A stretch of 64,000 nt of DNA from Aureispira anguillae (GTDB lineage Bacteria > Bacteroidota > Bacteroidia > Chitinophagales > Saprospiraceae). Below the pieces are notes generated by a model, which searched no databases, was not told where the DNA came from, and saw only the letters and a list, made by a program, of their open reading frames with translations. The stretch's first letter is position 1. The number at the start of each line of letters is the position of its first letter. Where the stretch lies: NCBI RefSeq assembly GCF_026000115.1, contig NZ_AP026867.1:3529716-3593715 (forward strand). The letters run 5' to 3'. The translations under genes and the position numbers were made by a program. Positions 52,579-61,633 of the stretch are shown here, in pieces.

Positions 52579-54804
52579 CTACAATTTAATAATCTTTCTT
52601 TGTAACCATTGTTCACCAACTCTTACTTTTAGCCAGTAAGTACCAGAAGGAATACGATCTAAAAATAATTCAACTATATTTTCTTGAGATATTCTTTTGC
52701 TGTAAAATTTTTGCCCTAACACATTAAATATTTCTATATAATCTATGGTCGTATTGTTGCTGCTTGCCAGTTGAATTGTTATGTTGGTAGCAAAAGGGTT
52801 GGGTAGAACTAGTAGCTCATTTTTGAGAGCTGAAAAATGCAAATGTTTGATTGCGGTATAAGAATAAGTCCCATCCTGATGAAACAATTTCAACCTATAG
52901 TAGTTATCACCAACCAATGGACTAAAATCTATATAACTATTTTTGTTAGGATTGATGGCATTCGCTATGGTTTCAAAAAGCTGCCCGTTGGAACTTCTTT
53001 GTATTTCAATGGCTGTATACGTTGAGGGAGTATGTAATTTCCAACTTAGTTGAGATTTTGTTGCTTGATATTTTTCTACTTCATAATATTCCCAATCCAC
53101 ATCTAAGAGATTGCAACCAACAGTATTCACAACGATTGTATCTCTTAATACATCATTGCAGAAACTAGTCCCCCTTACATGAAACGTATTTCCTGTTTTT
53201 GCAACAAATACAGAGTCTGTACTCCCATCCTGCCAAAGATAACTACTAAATAAACCGCCTTTGCTTGCATCTAAGATTAGAGAATCTATTGCACAAACCG
53301 TTGTATCATTGCCAAGGTTGAGGCTTGGAGGTGTTGTAGCACAAATAGGGCTCGTGCAACTAACTGTGATAAGCAAGGTGTCGGTAAGCGTGTCACAGGC
53401 ATTCGTTTGTACAACAATGAGGGTATCGACTCCTTCATCGCCAAAAGATAGGGTAACCGCAGAATCTTGGGTTGAGTGAATTATTGCATTACCTAAAACA
53501 GACCATGTATTATCATAAGATAAGCACCTTTTGACATTCGTATGATAACTATGGGCACTACTAGGGCAAACTGTTTTTGGGCCACTGATATAAAGTTCTT
53601 CTTCCAAATTAGCAGGAAAAAAATTAGGTAGCCCAAGCCTTCCTCGCCTCCCTAATAAATTCACAGCATTATCTATATAATTACATCCTGCCCCTAAAGC
53701 ATTAGGATTGCTAATTACCCCCAGAAATGCACGTCCTGAATAAGCAACATATATTTTTTTATCTGGTCCCATTTGCAAGGCACTTTTTTGGGCACAGCAG
53801 GGAGCTATATTGGTAGCAGAGGCTCTTATCAATGAGGAAGGTAAGGATAAGTCGTATTGAAATATAGAACGATCATTAAACTCGCAAACATATAGTACTT
53901 GGTTGTCAGACGAAAATTCAGAAGAATAAGCATGAGGGTAAGCATTGGCATCTGCCAAAATTAAAGGATTAGAAACAATACCTGTGCTTGCATCAAAATC
54001 AAAAAGGGTCACCGTTGCTAATGTCGTGCTGCCTCCTAAGGTAGAGCAAAGTTTTTTGCCATCGTGCGAAAATCTCAACCCTCCATATCTGTTACTCCCT
54101 GTATTAACTGGCCCTATATTAGAAATTCTAGGGGTAGTGTTAATACCTGTCGGGCTAACTTGAAAAGCTACAAAATTACTATTATCTCGTTCATGAGACA
54201 CAATCCAAATATCCTGACAATTTGTATGATAAGCCGCTGAGACTTGTTCTACGATATTAGTATGAATTACAACATTCTTGGTTGCTGTCACAGCGCCTAG
54301 CCCACTATTCAAACTCATATCAACCACAGAATAAGCCAAAACTCTAGCAGCAGTAGCATCCGTCCAGTTGGGAACCGTAAATATATAATAGAGAGTATTG
54401 CTATTGGGTGCAGGTACAATAATAGAAGATTGTGCAGAAATATTGGAGCCTCTTAATCCCGTTCCATTTGACATGACAGCGTGATTGGCATTCCAAACCG
54501 TTAGCCCATTGGTATAAAATAATAAATTTCCATTTTTATCGGAGATCGTAGAAATCCCTTCACTAGCACTCATTGCCCCATTTGTTGTTCCTGTTGCAAT
54601 TCCTCCAGTAGAGAAATTGATCCCCGCATTATTTCCAAAATACCAATGGTTACTGGAACTATCCGTACAAAAACAAGGGCAATCGGGATCGTAACAATCA
54701 ATTAAAGAATCTCCATCGTCATCTATATTATTATTGCATAATTCTTGCGCACCAACACAGTAATGAGATAAAATGTATCCAATAAGCAGTAAAAATTTCT
54801 TCAT
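52579..54804 (-). CDS. T9SS-secreted protein with C-terminal sorting domain
   Basis: 741 residues. A signal peptide (KFLLLIGYILSHYCVGAQ) and a Cys/Asp-rich segment (CNNNIDDDGDSLIDCYDPDC), which looks like a calcium- or metal-binding DxDGDS loop, come first. A WYFGNNAGINFSTGG to YAYSVVDMSLNSGLGAV propeller region (residues about 55-390) follows, of a type common in Bacteroidota surface proteins. PKD/Ig-like parts (about 420-560) and a type IX C-terminal signal (LVLPNPFATNITIQL, IFNVLGQKFY, IPSGTYWLKVRVGEQ) end it. It would be exported to the surface. It lies 54 bp upstream of the sensor kinase gene, in the same direction; a possible coregulated product. Confidence 0.85.
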   Translation of the reverse strand: MKKFLLLIGYILSHYCVGAQELCNNNIDDDGDSLIDCYDPDCPCFCTDSSSNHWYFGNNAGINFSTGGIATGTTNGAMSASEGISTISDKNGNLLFYTNGLTVWNANHAVMSNGTGLRGSNISAQSSIIVPAPNSNTLYYIFTVPNWTDATAARVLAYSVVDMSLNSGLGAVTATKNVVIHTNIVEQVSAAYHTNCQDIWIVSHERDNSNFVAFQVSPTGINTTPRISNIGPVNTGSNRYGGLRFSHDGKKLCSTLGGSTTLATVTLFDFDASTGIVSNPLILADANAYPHAYSSEFSSDNQVLYVCEFNDRSIFQYDLSLPSSLIRASATNIAPCCAQKSALQMGPDKKIYVAYSGRAFLGVISNPNALGAGCNYIDNAVNLLGRRGRLGLPNFFPANLEEELYISGPKTVCPSSAHSYHTNVKRCLSYDNTWSVLGNAIIHSTQDSAVTLSFGDEGVDTLIVVQTNACDTLTDTLLITVSCTSPICATTPPSLNLGNDTTVCAIDSLILDASKGGLFSSYLWQDGSTDSVFVAKTGNTFHVRGTSFCNDVLRDTIVVNTVGCNLLDVDWEYYEVEKYQATKSQLSWKLHTPSTYTAIEIQRSSNGQLFETIANAINPNKNSYIDFSPLVGDNYYRLKLFHQDGTYSYTAIKHLHFSALKNELLVLPNPFATNITIQLASSNNTTIDYIEIFNVLGQKFYSKRISQENIVELFLDRIPSGTYWLKVRVGEQWLQRKIIKL

Positions 54805-55160
54805 CTTTTCTTGTTATCGTAATCTTGGGAAGACTTACGTCTATGAGGAATAAAAGCAGGGCATTCAAAGACTTACTTACTAACAATGATTTTAGCAACT
54901 ATTCTTTATCTTTAAGATTCAAATATGCCTCATAAAACACAGAAATAAAACAGCGAATAAAGGATTGGAGGGTTTCGATCGATCAATGGTAATTTTCGAT
55001 TGATTAATGGTCTATGAATTGATCCTACGCTATAAAGAAACGATTGAATGGGTTAAACTTTTAAGAAGTTCTTGTTGGAAACAACAAAACCTTCCAATTT
55101 TTTGTATTATTGGAAGTTCGTAACGATAGTGATTCCATAATCCAGTATTTTCTAGCAAAA
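54805..55160. other. Intergenic region upstream of the receiver-like protein
   Basis: About 355 bp between divergent genes. TGGTCTATGAATTGATC and ATCGATCAATGG-type strings (54975-55025) form short palindromic repeats around GATCGATC. The open frame of the next gene extends into the last 50 bp but begins with TTG. No clear TAnnTTTG was found. The opposite-strand gene at 52579-54804 begins here. Confidence 0.35.
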
Positions 55161-56087
55161 ATGGCAAAAAATAAAAAACGCAGAAGACCCATCCATGTTT
55201 TGATGATAGATGATGATGAAGGACTTTCTGCATCAATTAAAAATAGAGCCCGCCGATATAATGTAATTATAACCAGTACTACCAATTTTCGAGATGGGTT
55301 CAAAGAGCTAGAAAACAGCCCCAAATATCAAGCTGTTATTTTGGATGGAAAGGCTCCTATGACGGCAGAACAGCCTAAAGGAACAGAGGCCGAAAATTTT
55401 GTACACGAAGCAATCTTAAAACTGAGAGAATTGGAGATCCTTCATGAACGAACGCTCCCTTTTTGTGTGCATACGGCTTGGTATGTGCAACTAGAACCTA
55501 GTTTGCGCAATAGAGCTCAAATTTTTGACAAGAAAAAGACGGCTGTTGATGATAATATGATGGAAGCGATGTTTGAGTACCTTCATCAGGCAATAGGAAC
55601 CTTAGAAATCACCAAAATTAAGCAACAGCATCCTGAAGTTTTTGAATTTGCAGAAACATATCTAGATGCTGAAGACAATACCTTTTTAATTAGTTTGTTG
55701 TCTCCCAAACTTTCTTCTAAACGAGAAGACTTAATGAACCGCTTAGGTTTTATCCGCCGCTTAGAAGAGTCGATCCTAAATGTTTATTGCAAAGAATACC
55801 TTAAAATGGACCCTATGCTCTTTGGGCAAGGCAAAGAAACCCCTGGTAGAGGCAAGGATTTGATCGACCACATCAAAGTCAAAAAATTAGCCCCTTTGCA
55901 CATTTCTTTTATGACTTATGTCATTTATAGTACACAAAGCATTGCCATCAATCACAAAGCTCCTGAATCTAGTGAGTATTACAATTATCCAATTACTATT
56001 TATACGGTTCAGACTTTTATTAATGCCTTATTGGATATTATTATTTGGGTACAAACGAGTATTGAAGAAGCCCATCAAAATGGATAG
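55161..56087 (+). CDS. Receiver-like domain fused to a helical HEPN-like C-terminus
   Basis: 308 residues from the ATG at 55161 (MAKNKKRRRPIHVLMIDDDE); the upstream in-frame TTG is less likely. Residues 10-75 are receiver-like: VLMIDDDEGLSASIKNRARR with the acidic cluster, a helix, and AVILDGKAPM with an Asp where the phosphorylated residue should be. The rest is all-helical, with LMNRLGFIRRLEESILNVY at about 195-215 and a last segment QSIAINHKAPESSEYYNYP then FINALLDIIIWVQT. The final part recalls HEPN-type or DUF4145-like helical bundles, where RxxxxH normally occurs; here only the His is present. The domain call is inference. Its end overlaps the convergent TamL gene by 13 bp. Confidence 0.6.
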   Translation: MAKNKKRRRPIHVLMIDDDEGLSASIKNRARRYNVIITSTTNFRDGFKELENSPKYQAVILDGKAPMTAEQPKGTEAENFVHEAILKLRELEILHERTLPFCVHTAWYVQLEPSLRNRAQIFDKKKTAVDDNMMEAMFEYLHQAIGTLEITKIKQQHPEVFEFAETYLDAEDNTFLISLLSPKLSSKREDLMNRLGFIRRLEESILNVYCKEYLKMDPMLFGQGKETPGRGKDLIDHIKVKKLAPLHISFMTYVIYSTQSIAINHKAPESSEYYNYPITIYTVQTFINALLDIIIWVQTSIEEAHQNG

Positions 56088-58840
56088 CCTATCGCAATAA
56101 TAAACTTGTGGCGCTCTGGATGGAATGGCTTGGCATTCCAGTAAGGTCTAGGATCTGTTTCATTTTCACCATAACCTTGAGGTTCTCGAACTTGAAATGC
56201 AAAATCAAATCGAAAAACAAAAAAACTTAAATCAAATCGCAACCCAAGTCCTGCCCCAATTGCCAACTGTTCGTAAAAGCGCTCAGTAAAAACGCCTGTT
56301 TTTACATTGGGGTATGGAATTCCACGACTAGAAGAAGTAGATTCTAACAGCCATATATTGCCCACATCAACAAATAAGGCAGCCCCAATCCAAGAATTAA
56401 ACATAAATCGATACTCGCTATTAAATTCTACTCTAAAGTCTCCCATTTGAAACTCAGCTCCATTAATTGAGCGTTGTGATCCAGGTCCCAAGTATCTCAA
56501 ATTCCAAGCCCTCATACTACTAGGTCCCCCCAAAGTAAAACGCTTTACAAAAGGAACTTCTGTACCTTCGGAGTTGCCATAAGGAATAATAATTCCCACC
56601 ATTAACCTAGAGATAATAGAATGGCGCTTGCTTAATTTGTAGGAGTAACGAATATCTAAATCTGTTCGAAAATATTGCGAGTAATCTATGCCCCAAAATT
56701 GCATGGTTTCCTTGGGCTTAATGATTTTATCTGCCAAATAGAAAAGGTTTCCTGCCACCTCAAAAGAAGACTTAAAATACCAACCTCCTCCTTTTGTTTT
56801 GTTATCCAAGGAGCTAAAAGTATAACTAAAATCCATGCTAGGAATTAAATAACTCGCCGACAAAGATTCATACAACGGACGATTGTTTTCTTTTAACAAG
56901 GCCTCAAAGTTAGCATCTAAGACAGGTTTTAAGGTTAAATTAATCAATATAGGATTCCATCTAAAGGCATGTTGTGTTCCCTTAGACCATTCATAGCCCA
57001 TTTTGGTATAAAAAGAGCTAATCTGAAAATCTGCAGCCTGTTGCAAAAAACGATACCCTATTGCTACTTTGGTGCTAGGTCTTTCCATTTTAAAAGCCTT
57101 TTCAATCCCTTTTATCCCCAAGAAACGAGGAAAATACAAACTTGTTTCTAGGTTAATGTCTAACAAGTTGACCGCCTGCTCAAAAAAGTTATTGTCAAAA
57201 CTATCCTGTCCATTGAGTTTAAAATCAATCCCACCAAGAGCCGATACTTCAAAGGTTTCTGCTCCTTTAAATATATTTTTATTTTGATAAGAAAGAAACG
57301 TAGCAATTCCAAGACTAGACACGGTAGCGTAATTGTTATTAACCTCAAAGTCCGCTCCTACTGCCTGCTTTTTACCAGGTTGCATCTTAACCAAACAATC
57401 TAGATGGTTCTTTTTGCCATTGGCAGAAGGCACATATTCGATGCGGGGAAATCGAAAAACATCCAATTTATCAATGCGTTTTTCAGATTCTTGCGAGGTT
57501 TTATTATTGTACAAATCACCCGCCTTAACCAAAACAGCATCTGAAATGATTTTATCTCGGATGAAGTATTTTTGTCGTTTTTCCTGTTCACTTGCTGGTT
57601 TTCCATCCTTGTTTTTGACAATTTTTCGCAGGATAATATGGATAATTTTGTCCTCTGCTAACAAATCTGCACGAGAATTTAAGGTCATTTTTTTGAATCG
57701 AGGGACACTACGTTGCACGAGCCTTATTTTTTTGCCATTCAACAGAACGCTTTCTTTTATTAAGGAATCGTTGGGCAACATAATATCATTGCTCTTTAGC
57801 AAGATTTTCTTTTGTCGTTCTTTTAGCGTTCGTTCTACAATAAAAAAAGAATCTTTTTTTATTGTACGTCTTTGGTGAGCCTTTAAAATATACTCATTGG
57901 GGGTAATATAAACATTAGAAATCGTATAACGAGGATGCATAATTGACGTATCAGAGTAGGGTAAAACTTCTAGATAAACATTGGCTCTAGGCTCTCCTTG
58001 TTCTAACGGACCACCAAACAAACCACCTCCTTTGGGCTTCACCTTTCTGGCATTAATCGTATCGGCCTCCACAACAATATAATTCCAATTAAAATCATAA
58101 TAGCCTCTATCTCTAATGGCCAATGTGATTCGCTTTTTTTCTTTCTCTAAGTTTTGGTCAAAATTATCGGCTGATAAAGGCACTCCCTTTTTGAGAATTG
58201 TCGAAACCTTAATTTCTTCTAAAATTTTGTGTATGGCAGAATCTTTAGAAAATACAGATACGGTATCAATCAATAAAGGCATTCCTGTTTTGATATGATA
58301 ACTAACAATTGCCTTATGTCGCTTATATTTTATACTATAATCTACTGATGCATTAAAATAAGCCCTCTGATTCAGAAAAATACGCATTGACTCTGCTGTT
58401 TTTCTAGTCAGTGCAGTATCTAAAATAACAGGTTTTATTCCTACTTTATTGTGTAACCACTTTTGTAAACCATTCGATTTTCGACGGATAGTTTTGGGTA
58501 AAATAGCATTGCTATCTCTATTGAATCGGTAAGAAGTTGATAAGGTATCGTTAAGATGATAAACCCACTGTCTAAAACCTTTGACGACAGAACGATCGGG
58601 AACCTGTTTTATTATTGTAGATATTTCGTACCACAAATTCTCATAGTCTTCTTGTATTTTGTACTTTTGCTTTACAAAATTAAGTTCGTTTTTGACAACC
58701 CTGTGCTCGTCATAAACTCTATTCCGAGGTTTCTCTGTTGATTTTGAATGGCTTTTTAAATATTTATGATTGCCACAGCTACTCATAAGTAGGCACAAAA
58801 ACAAAACAATACCATAGAAGTGCTCAAATTTGTATTTCAT
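56075..58840 (-). CDS. tamL: TamL-like Omp85 family lipoprotein
   Basis: 921 residues. The lipobox (FLCLLMSSC) is followed by a soluble part with POTRA-like segments (about 110-480: LQKWLHNKVGIKPVILDTAL, TAESMRIFLNQRAYFNASVD, VSYHIKTGMPLLIDTVSVF). The C-terminal 430 residues form an Omp85 barrel: KRFTLGGPSSMRAWNLRYLG is the conserved Omp85 loop, then FNSEYRFMFNSWIGAALFVDVG and a final RHKFIIAIGYPF with a C-terminal Phe. TamL is the Bacteroidota counterpart of TamA, a lipoprotein that helps assemble outer-membrane proteins with TamB. No tamB gene is adjacent. Its start is 25 bp from the divergent SPOUT gene. Confidence 0.88.
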   Translation of the reverse strand: MKYKFEHFYGIVLFLCLLMSSCGNHKYLKSHSKSTEKPRNRVYDEHRVVKNELNFVKQKYKIQEDYENLWYEISTIIKQVPDRSVVKGFRQWVYHLNDTLSTSYRFNRDSNAILPKTIRRKSNGLQKWLHNKVGIKPVILDTALTRKTAESMRIFLNQRAYFNASVDYSIKYKRHKAIVSYHIKTGMPLLIDTVSVFSKDSAIHKILEEIKVSTILKKGVPLSADNFDQNLEKEKKRITLAIRDRGYYDFNWNYIVVEADTINARKVKPKGGGLFGGPLEQGEPRANVYLEVLPYSDTSIMHPRYTISNVYITPNEYILKAHQRRTIKKDSFFIVERTLKERQKKILLKSNDIMLPNDSLIKESVLLNGKKIRLVQRSVPRFKKMTLNSRADLLAEDKIIHIILRKIVKNKDGKPASEQEKRQKYFIRDKIISDAVLVKAGDLYNNKTSQESEKRIDKLDVFRFPRIEYVPSANGKKNHLDCLVKMQPGKKQAVGADFEVNNNYATVSSLGIATFLSYQNKNIFKGAETFEVSALGGIDFKLNGQDSFDNNFFEQAVNLLDINLETSLYFPRFLGIKGIEKAFKMERPSTKVAIGYRFLQQAADFQISSFYTKMGYEWSKGTQHAFRWNPILINLTLKPVLDANFEALLKENNRPLYESLSASYLIPSMDFSYTFSSLDNKTKGGGWYFKSSFEVAGNLFYLADKIIKPKETMQFWGIDYSQYFRTDLDIRYSYKLSKRHSIISRLMVGIIIPYGNSEGTEVPFVKRFTLGGPSSMRAWNLRYLGPGSQRSINGAEFQMGDFRVEFNSEYRFMFNSWIGAALFVDVGNIWLLESTSSSRGIPYPNVKTGVFTERFYEQLAIGAGLGLRFDLSFFVFRFDFAFQVREPQGYGENETDPRPYWNAKPFHPERHKFIIAIGYPF

Positions 58841-58865
58841 AGATAAAAAATAGAATTAGGTCAAG

Positions 58866-59615
58866 ATGTTATCCAAAGCAAAGATTAAGTATTTACAAGC
58901 TCTTCATCAAAAAAAATATAGACTCAAAGAAGAGGCTTTTTTGGTAGAGGGCGAAAAAATTATAGCAGAAGTACTTAAGCAAGACATATTCAATGTTCAT
59001 TCCATCTATGCTACAGAAGCTTGGGTTAACAAAAATAAAAGCTTTTTATCCCAATATAATTCGATATTAAGTGTTGTTAGCTCCCACGAGCTCAAAAAAA
59101 TCTCTGCCTTAAAAACTCCCAACTCGGTAGTTGCTGTTGTCAGAATTCCTAATTATACGCCTTTAGTTCAAAAAATACAAACATCCCTAAATCTAGTTCT
59201 CGAAAATATTCAAGACCCTGGCAATATGGGAACCATCATACGAATCGCCGACTGGTTTGGCATTCCTCATATTTTTTGCTCAAAAGGCTGTGTGGATTGT
59301 TACAATCCCAAGGTTGTACAAGCTAGCATGGGCGGTTTTTTGAGGGTTCAAATTCACTATACCAATTTAGAGACCTTATTGGACAAGCATCCACAATTGC
59401 CTGTTTATGGTGCCGTATTGGGAGGAAATAATGTCTTTGAAGAATCGCTAAAACAACCTGCCTTTTTACTGATTGGCAACGAAGGAAAGGGCTTAAGCGA
59501 TCCGATCAAAAATCATCTAAGTCATCGCATTACAATTCCTCGGTTAGGGGGAGCCGAATCTCTAAATGCAGGAGTAGCCACAGGCATCTTATGCGCATTG
59601 TTTAATGCTAAATAG
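58866..59615 (+). CDS. SPOUT rRNA methyltransferase, RlmB/TrmH-like with substrate-binding domain
   Basis: 249 residues. The N-terminal 95 residues are the L30e-like RNA-binding domain (KYRLKEEAFLVEGEKIIAEV). The SPOUT fold starts at about 105: LVLENIQDPGNMGTIIRIADW with the motif 1 Asn/Arg, LIGNEGKGLS as motif 2 and IPRLGGAESLNAGVATGILC as motif 3. It 2'-O-methylates a ribose of rRNA (RlmB-type) or tRNA with S-adenosylmethionine. It shares a 25-bp divergent spacer with TamL. Confidence 0.9.
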   Translation: MLSKAKIKYLQALHQKKYRLKEEAFLVEGEKIIAEVLKQDIFNVHSIYATEAWVNKNKSFLSQYNSILSVVSSHELKKISALKTPNSVVAVVRIPNYTPLVQKIQTSLNLVLENIQDPGNMGTIIRIADWFGIPHIFCSKGCVDCYNPKVVQASMGGFLRVQIHYTNLETLLDKHPQLPVYGAVLGGNNVFEESLKQPAFLLIGNEGKGLSDPIKNHLSHRITIPRLGGAESLNAGVATGILCALFNAK

Positions 59616-59817
59616 CAAAGCAGAATCAAGTTTATTTTGCGTTGAAATTATCTAATAACAAACATTAGAGCAAACGTCTAACATTAATATTTTGATCAAA
59701 AAAGCCTTCCTTAGGCATAACATACCCCATAAATTCTCAAAACAGTTGGATCATGAATCAAACCAATTCCAGAATTTATGGGGCAGGACTACCATCCAAG
59801 CATAAACTACTCTGCTG
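59616..59817. repeat. Short intergenic palindromic block
   Basis: A 13-bp perfect inverted repeat CCCCATAAATTCT (59724-59736) and complement (59770-59782), with a 33-nt loop, sits in the gap before the convergent glpD gene. At the two edges are weak copies of the 49-bp repeat theme (AGCAAAGCAGAATCAAGTTT; on the minus strand AACAGCAGAGTAGTTTATGC). No T-tract, so probably a repeat element, not a terminator. Confidence 0.45.
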
Positions 59818-61473
59818 TTATTTTCTAAAACTTAGAACAGCATGATATTCTTTTTCAAAATCTTCCACTTCCTTGGATTTTCGTTCTTCTGACCAAGCTA
59901 ATATCTTTGCCATTTCGTTCGCCACGTATGGGTACCAACGTTTTAAGGTTGGTCGTTCAAAATAAAGCCTTCCTGTACGACGAATAAAGAAATCGCACAA
60001 ATTATTGGTCATTTCATAATGAATTGCATACCACACTTCGGCACTCATTAAACGATCATGGGGATCTCTAATTGAGTTATACAATTCATAAGCTCGATTG
60101 ATAATAAGTTCTGTATTGGTTCCATACTTATAGACCAAAGCCTGAACATCGGCTGTTTTTAAATCAATTTGCTTGGCTTCTCCTGTTATTTTATAAATAT
60201 AATCTTGAATTGCCTCAGACGAGTCAAAATCACCTCCAGACAAAGTTAAATCCTGCGTTTTTGAATGATTTTTTGTTCGCATTGTTTTGGCAACAAAGTT
60301 GAGCACTCGTTCAGCCATCTTGCGATACCCTGTCAACTTTCCTCCTGCGATAGAAATTAAGCCCGTTTCTGAATAAAAGATCTCATCTCTACGAGATAAT
60401 TCGGAAGGAGATTTTCCATCTTGATGAATCAAAGGGCGCAAGCCAGCCCAAGAAGACTCTACATCTGCAAGGTCTAATTGAGCAGTAGGAAACATATAAT
60501 TCGTCGCCTCTAAGATATATTCTACATCTTCTTTGGTCGTGTTGGGTTGGTTAATATCAGTATCATAAAAGGTATCTGTTGTTCCTATATAAGTAATATT
60601 TCCCCTTGGAATTGCAAAACACATTCGATTGTCCTTTTTGACATCAAAATAAACCGATTGTTGGAGTGGCAATTTTTGGTAGGGCACCACCACATGCACC
60701 CCCTTTGTAAGATGAAGACGCTTGCCAACCACTCCTTCTTTATCATTTTTTCGTACGGTATCCACCCAAGGGCCAGCAGCATTTACGACTCGTCTAGCCT
60801 TTACCTTTATCGTTTGATTAGACAAATGATCGTTTAATACTGCTCCCCCAACGTATCCATTTTCTTTATAAATAAATTCTGTTGCCTCTAGATAATTCAA
60901 ACAAACAGCCCCATTAGCCACAGCCGTTTTCATATTTTCAATGGTCAATCGAGCATCATCCGTTCTATATTCATAATACAAACCGCCCCCCAACAAAAGA
61001 TCAGGGCGCAACAATGGTTCTAAATCTGCCACAACTTCCTTTTCTAGCATTTTTCTACGCTCATCCTTTTCTACACTTGCTAGGCGGTCGTACACCCACA
61101 GACCAATAGAGCTTAATGTTTTACCCAAAGAACCTTCTTCTATAATTGGCAAAAGCATTTTTTCGGGAATCACAATGTGGGGAGCATTGGCATGAACAAT
61201 CGCTCGTTCAACCCCAACTTCATGAACCAAAGCAAACTCTAGCTGTTTTAAATAGCGCAAACCACCATGAATTAATTTGGTAGATCGGCTACTCGTTCCC
61301 CAAGCAAAATCCTTTTTTTCTACTAGTGCTACTTTGAGCCCTCTAGTAGCGGCATCCAAAGCAATTCCTGCTCCTGTAATTCCACCTCCGATAATCAATA
61401 AGTCAAAAGTATCTGTCTCTAATTTAGACAACCAGCTAGCACGTTCAGCAGCTGAAAAAGTACCTGTATTCAT
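59818..61473 (-). CDS. glpD: Aerobic glycerol-3-phosphate dehydrogenase
   Basis: 551 residues. The FAD-binding GGGITGAGIALDAATRGLKVALVEKKDFAWGTS region (residues about 30-62) is diagnostic, followed by SSRSTKLIHGGLRYLKQLEF. The central substrate part holds NAAGPWVDTVRKN, and the FAD C-terminal motif is LISIAGGKLTGYRKMAE. The last 130 residues are the C-terminal GlpD domain (GTNTELIINRAYEL, DFFIRRTGRLYFE). It oxidises glycerol-3-phosphate to dihydroxyacetone phosphate and passes electrons to menaquinone at the inner membrane. A TATATTTG-type promoter lies just upstream. It faces the SPOUT gene. Confidence 0.93.
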   Translation of the reverse strand: MNTGTFSAAERASWLSKLETDTFDLLIIGGGITGAGIALDAATRGLKVALVEKKDFAWGTSSRSTKLIHGGLRYLKQLEFALVHEVGVERAIVHANAPHIVIPEKMLLPIIEEGSLGKTLSSIGLWVYDRLASVEKDERRKMLEKEVVADLEPLLRPDLLLGGGLYYEYRTDDARLTIENMKTAVANGAVCLNYLEATEFIYKENGYVGGAVLNDHLSNQTIKVKARRVVNAAGPWVDTVRKNDKEGVVGKRLHLTKGVHVVVPYQKLPLQQSVYFDVKKDNRMCFAIPRGNITYIGTTDTFYDTDINQPNTTKEDVEYILEATNYMFPTAQLDLADVESSWAGLRPLIHQDGKSPSELSRRDEIFYSETGLISIAGGKLTGYRKMAERVLNFVAKTMRTKNHSKTQDLTLSGGDFDSSEAIQDYIYKITGEAKQIDLKTADVQALVYKYGTNTELIINRAYELYNSIRDPHDRLMSAEVWYAIHYEMTNNLCDFFIRRTGRLYFERPTLKRWYPYVANEMAKILAWSEERKSKEVEDFEKEYHAVLSFRK

Positions 61474-61508
61474 TAATATTATTTATAATTGATGATTTTT
61501 TAGTATGA

Positions 61509-61516
61509 CAAATATA
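61509..61516 (-). promoter_or_regulatory. Likely -7 element of glpD
   Basis: On the minus strand TATATTTG, a perfect TAnnTTTG, lies 36 bp before the ATG of glpD. The -33 TTG is not obvious at the usual distance, so this is a partial match. Confidence 0.5.
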
Positions 61517-61564
61517 GTGGAATTAGTTTTGTTTAAAGACTTATTGATAAGACGATTTATACAA

Positions 61565-61596
61565 AAAAAACTCTACAACTAGTTGTAGAGTTTTTT
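61565..61596 (-). terminator. Perfect palindrome terminator after ompA-like gene
   Basis: 32-bp exact palindrome (AAAAAACTCTACAACT and its complement), with T-runs on both strands. It lies 38 bp after the end of the gene at 61634 and upstream of glpD, separating the two minus-strand transcripts. Confidence 0.9.
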
Positions 61597-61633
61597 CATT
61601 TAATGTAGGTATTTAGACTAAACTAATCTTCGT

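Noticed and set aside
55110-55160. TTG start of the receiver-like gene
   Set aside because: The ATG at 55161 is followed directly by the receiver domain; the extra 17 residues have no conserved feature.
57333-57878. 181-codon open frame on the plus strand
   Set aside because: Antisense to TamL; the sense strand has strong family support.
59724-59782. Possible terminator before glpD end
   Set aside because: The stem is perfect but the loop is 33 nt and no T-tract follows on either strand.
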